NCBI GenBank assembly: GCA_963729815.1
Contig: CAVSPU010000003.1
Span: 214,494 to 278,493 of the forward strand
Reading direction: 5' to 3'
From: DAHUXN01 sp963729815
Lineage (GTDB): Bacteria > Acidobacteriota > Terriglobia > Acidiferrales > UBA7541
Length of the DNA stretch: 64,000 bases
Shown one piece after another: positions 61,285 through 64,000 of this stretch; position 1 is the stretch's first letter, and every line of letters begins with the position of its first letter. Below the pieces are notes generated by a model. That model was given only the letters and a program-made list of their open reading frames with translations, made no database searches and was not told where the DNA came from. The position numbers were made by a program, and so were the translations under genes.

Positions 61285-61494
61285 ATGCCGTTCGCGTTCT
61301 GCGACGCGCCGCCGGAGATCACGCGCGAGACTTATTTGCACGCGATCCCGGAAGAGCAGCGTCGCGCAGTAGAAAGCGTCGAGAGACTTGTATTTGGACC
61401 CAAATGGACCCAAGTTCGCGCCCGTCTCGTCCACGCTTCAGGACGCCAGTTGCATTATCAAATCGGACATTCCTCGAATAATATCGAGCCTTGA
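61285..61494 (+). pseudogene. Tyrosine-recombinase (phage integrase) C-terminal remnant
   Basis: The frame reads APPEITRETYLHAIPEEQRRAVESVERLVFGPKWTQ, which resembles the last 35 residues of tyrosine recombinases, where the Tyr in ETYLHA is the catalytic nucleophile and IPEEQRRAVE follows. No upstream catalytic domain (R-H-R-H box) is seen in frame, so only the tail remains. It supports an integrative origin of the region starting at the tRNA-Pro fragment. Confidence 0.6.
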
Positions 61495-61499
61495 TTTCG

Positions 61500-63947
61500 A
61501 TGCCGATCAACGGTCACACGCCGGGTCAAGAAAACCTTCAAGATCGATTAAGGTCTGCTGAAGAAGAGTGCGGACGGCTTCGAGAAGAAAACGCACGTCT
61601 CCGCGCAATGCTCGGCATCCCGGCGTTAGACAAAGACCGAACTACTCTGCACCCCGAGCCGGCACCCGAAGATTCAACCAAGGTTACCGTCAGCCCTTCC
61701 ACGGCGGAAGAGAAGATCGCATTGTTTCGGAACCTCTTTCGTGGGCGGGAGGACATTTATGCCGTCCGATGGGAAGGGAGGGGAGGGAAATCAGGATATT
61801 CGCCAGCCGGGGTCATGGACTGGCGTGCCATTCACGCGGCGAACCCGAAGGAACGCAAGCAGATTGCCCGTAAGACACGTATGCTTCTTCCCCTGACGAA
61901 TGACGCAATTCGAAAACATCTCACCGGGAAGCAGACAATAGGCATCTACCCACTCCTGCCGGACGAAACGTGCTGGCTTCTTGCGGTCGATTTCGATAAG
62001 AAATCGTGGATGGCCGATGCCGCTGCGTTTCTTGAGACTTGCCGACGCTTCCAGGTGACACCGGCTATCGAGCGATCACGTTCGGGAAACGGCGCGCACA
62101 TCTGGATGTTCTTTGATCGCGCAATATCTGCTGCCGATGCCAGAAGGCTTGGCTGTGCACTGCTGACACGGACTATGGAAAAGCGACATGAAATTGGCCT
62201 CGACTCATACGACCGTCTGTTCCCAAGTCAGGACACCATGCCCAAGGGCGGCTTCGGGAATTTAATTGCGTTGCCATTGCAAAAAGGTCCCAGAGAACAA
62301 GGCAATAGCGTGTTCTTGAATGAGCTTTTCGAACCGTACTCGGATCAGTGGAAATTCCTAGAGTCAGTCCAGAAGCTTCAGACCGACACGTTAGCCAGGT
62401 TGATCCACGAAATCGCACCCGAGGGGAACACGTTAGGAGTGCACCTCAGCTTGCCTGAGGAAGGCGACGGCGAGCCGCCGTGGTTATGGCGACCGTCACG
62501 GAGCAGGAATGAAGCAAGAATCACAGATTCGTTGCCAACGACTGTTCGGTTGATCACCAGCAACCTGGTTTATGTGGAAAAGAAGGGCCTTCCTTCCTCC
62601 ATGCAGGATCGTCTGATTCGTATTGCCGCTTTTCAGAATCCTGAATTCTACAAAGCCCAGGCTATGCGGCTCTCGACCTATGGCAAACCGCGTGTCATAT
62701 CTTGCAGCGAGAGCTTCACCGAACACATCGGCCTTCCGAGAGGATGCTTAGAAGAAGTGATCAGCTTATTGAAGGAGCATGGCGTCAGAACGGAGATTCA
62801 AGATGAACGAACCGCTGGACGACAAATTGATGTTTCCTTTCACGCAGAACTGCGGGTCGAACAACAGGACGCGGTCAAGAAGTTACTCGCTCATGACCAG
62901 GGGATACTGTCCGCGCCTACCGCCTTTGGAAAGACTGTGATCGGAGCGTGCCTTATTGCTCGGAGAGGTGTCAGCGCGCTGATTCTCGTGCATCGGCGTC
63001 AATTGATGGACCAGTGGCGCGAACGATTGGCAGCCTTCTTGGAATTGCCAATTACCAATATTGGGCAAGTCGGAGGAGGAAAAAGCAAGAGGACGGGTAT
63101 TATCGATGTCGCCGTGATCCAAAGCTTACAGCGCAAAGGTTCGGTTCACGATTTTGTGGCCGAATACGGCCATGTCATTGTTGACGAATGCCACCATCTC
63201 TCGGCTTTCACGTTCGAACGTGTGCTTCGCGAGGTTAAAGCAAAGTATGTTCTCGGACTGACTGCCACGCCGACCCGAAAGGACGGACACCATCCCATCA
63301 TTTACATGCAATGCGGGCCTATTCGCTTTCATCTCAGCCCCAAGAAAGCGGCTGAGTCTTCGCCGCTCGAACACAAGGTCGTACCGCGATTCACCGAATT
63401 TGGTTGGAATCGTTCAGAGAACGAAACCACAATCCACGATATTTATGGCGCGTTAGTCACGGACCATCAGAGAAACGACTTGATCGTCCAAGATTTGCAG
63501 CAAGCTTTGTCTAACGGGCGTTCCCCGCTTGTTTTGACGAGCCGGAAAGAGCATCTGGACTATCTTGCTGGACGCCTACGCGGTATATGCCAGCACGTGT
63601 TTGTTTTGAAGGGTGGTATGGGCGCGAAACAAAGAAAGCAAGTCGCGGAGTCCCTCGCACTTGTTTCCACTCACGAACCACGCATGATTCTGGCGACGGG
63701 AAGCTATCTCGGCGAAGGTTTCGATGATGCCCGTCTTGACACATTGTTTCTGGCGATGCCGGTTTCGTGGAGAGGAACACTCCAGCAGTACGTAGGCCGA
63801 CTACATCGTCTCCACGAGAACAAGAAGGAGGTGCTTGTATACGACTACTCGGATGTGCTCGTACCCATGCTCGCTCGGATGTACAAGAAGCGGCTAGCTG
63901 GTTACTCCGCGCTTGGGTACGTCGTTACCAATGGCTTTACGGATTGA
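61500..63947 (+). CDS. TOTE-like primase (AEP) - SF2 helicase fusion protein
   Basis: The 815-residue protein has an N-terminal coiled coil (LQDRLRSAEEECGRLREENARLRAML). An archaeo-eukaryotic primase-type domain (about 65-280) follows: RNLFRGREDIYAVRWEGRGGKSGYSPAGVMDW, TIGIYPLLPDETCWLLAVDFDKKSW (metal Asp164/Asp166), RSRSGNGAHIWMFF (His200) and LDSYDRLFPSQDTMPKGGFGNLIALPLQKG. Then an SF2 helicase: TAFGKTVIGACLIA, VIVDECHHLSAFTFE, LGLTATPTRKDGHHP, and YLGEGFDDARLDTLFLAMPVSWRGTLQQYVGRLHR. This order matches TOTE conflict-system proteins, thought to act against invasive nucleic acids. ATG 61500 is chosen (TTG 61491 is the alternative). Its biological role here is inference. Confidence 0.82.
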   Translation: MPINGHTPGQENLQDRLRSAEEECGRLREENARLRAMLGIPALDKDRTTLHPEPAPEDSTKVTVSPSTAEEKIALFRNLFRGREDIYAVRWEGRGGKSGYSPAGVMDWRAIHAANPKERKQIARKTRMLLPLTNDAIRKHLTGKQTIGIYPLLPDETCWLLAVDFDKKSWMADAAAFLETCRRFQVTPAIERSRSGNGAHIWMFFDRAISAADARRLGCALLTRTMEKRHEIGLDSYDRLFPSQDTMPKGGFGNLIALPLQKGPREQGNSVFLNELFEPYSDQWKFLESVQKLQTDTLARLIHEIAPEGNTLGVHLSLPEEGDGEPPWLWRPSRSRNEARITDSLPTTVRLITSNLVYVEKKGLPSSMQDRLIRIAAFQNPEFYKAQAMRLSTYGKPRVISCSESFTEHIGLPRGCLEEVISLLKEHGVRTEIQDERTAGRQIDVSFHAELRVEQQDAVKKLLAHDQGILSAPTAFGKTVIGACLIARRGVSALILVHRRQLMDQWRERLAAFLELPITNIGQVGGGKSKRTGIIDVAVIQSLQRKGSVHDFVAEYGHVIVDECHHLSAFTFERVLREVKAKYVLGLTATPTRKDGHHPIIYMQCGPIRFHLSPKKAAESSPLEHKVVPRFTEFGWNRSENETTIHDIYGALVTDHQRNDLIVQDLQQALSNGRSPLVLTSRKEHLDYLAGRLRGICQHVFVLKGGMGAKQRKQVAESLALVSTHEPRMILATGSYLGEGFDDARLDTLFLAMPVSWRGTLQQYVGRLHRLHENKKEVLVYDYSDVLVPMLARMYKKRLAGYSALGYVVTNGFTD

Positions 63948-64000
63948 AGAAAGGGAATTTCAGAACTCAGCCCCACCTTCCCAGCGTCGAAAAACCTTCC

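Overview
The window reads as a chromosomal contig from a Gram-negative, GC-rich bacterium, most likely an uncultivated member of the Acidobacteriota. The reasons are an lpxB gene (lipid A), a very long Oar-like TonB-dependent receptor with an N-terminal carboxypeptidase-regulatory domain, a Ser/Thr kinase fused to TPR repeats, aerobic haem-copper oxidase genes with two subunit III-like proteins, and many short same-strand operons of conserved hypothetical proteins. This assignment is inference; there is no rRNA gene in the window.

Layout. 1-4.7 kb: end of an ABC exporter, lpxB and a degenerate M1-peptidase-like secreted protein. 4.7-12 kb (minus strand): macro-domain protein, 3-hydroxyacyl-CoA dehydrogenase, amidohydrolase, a rhodanese plus ArsC/Spx-like selenoprotein pair, a CoA-transferase A / enoyl-CoA hydratase / CoA-transferase B operon, a Mug-type DNA glycosylase and a second enoyl-CoA hydratase. 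12-18 kb: ECF sigma with zinc-finger anti-sigma, ornithine-cyclodeaminase-like enzyme, a stop-start-overlapping pfkA/SH3/NHL operon, DoxX and PspC proteins. 18-22 kb: fused E1 dehydrogenase, then a fluoride-riboswitch-controlled crcB/DUF190 operon. 22-27 kb: mrfA-mrfB-like repair pair and a secreted zinc protease. 27-32.5 kb: regulator, membrane proteins, HD-GYP response regulator and a secreted peroxiredoxin with an in-frame UGA. 32.6-37.4 kb: cytochrome c oxidase operon. 37.5-41.2 kb: tRNA-Leu, secG, tpiA, pgk, gap. 41.3-54 kb: DUF3419, DoxX, SRPBCC, thymidine kinase, Ser/Thr kinase, PilZ, SYLF, a small metallothionein and an ABC-2-type transporter. 54-58.7 kb: TonB receptor and metallophosphoesterase. 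From 59.4 kb to the end: a probable integrated element, bounded on the left by a 3' fragment of tRNA-Pro(UGG), with an integrase remnant and a primase-helicase resembling TOTE conflict-system proteins.

The most notable result is two independent in-frame UGA codons, each exactly at the catalytic cysteine position of a thiol-redox protein: a UTSC motif in an ArsC/Spx-like protein at 7586-7227 and FTGG-U in a peroxiredoxin at 31847-32434. Each is followed, about 21-23 nt downstream, by a hairpin with a G/GU-containing apical loop typical of bacterial SECIS elements. Standard gene calling would report both genes as truncated fragments. Both are best read as selenoproteins, so the genome should encode selA, selB, selC and selD elsewhere.

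Start sites were revised from the longest reading frame where a Shine-Dalgarno sequence, signal peptide or conserved N-terminus argued for it. All family assignments come from motif recognition by eye; no database search was run.
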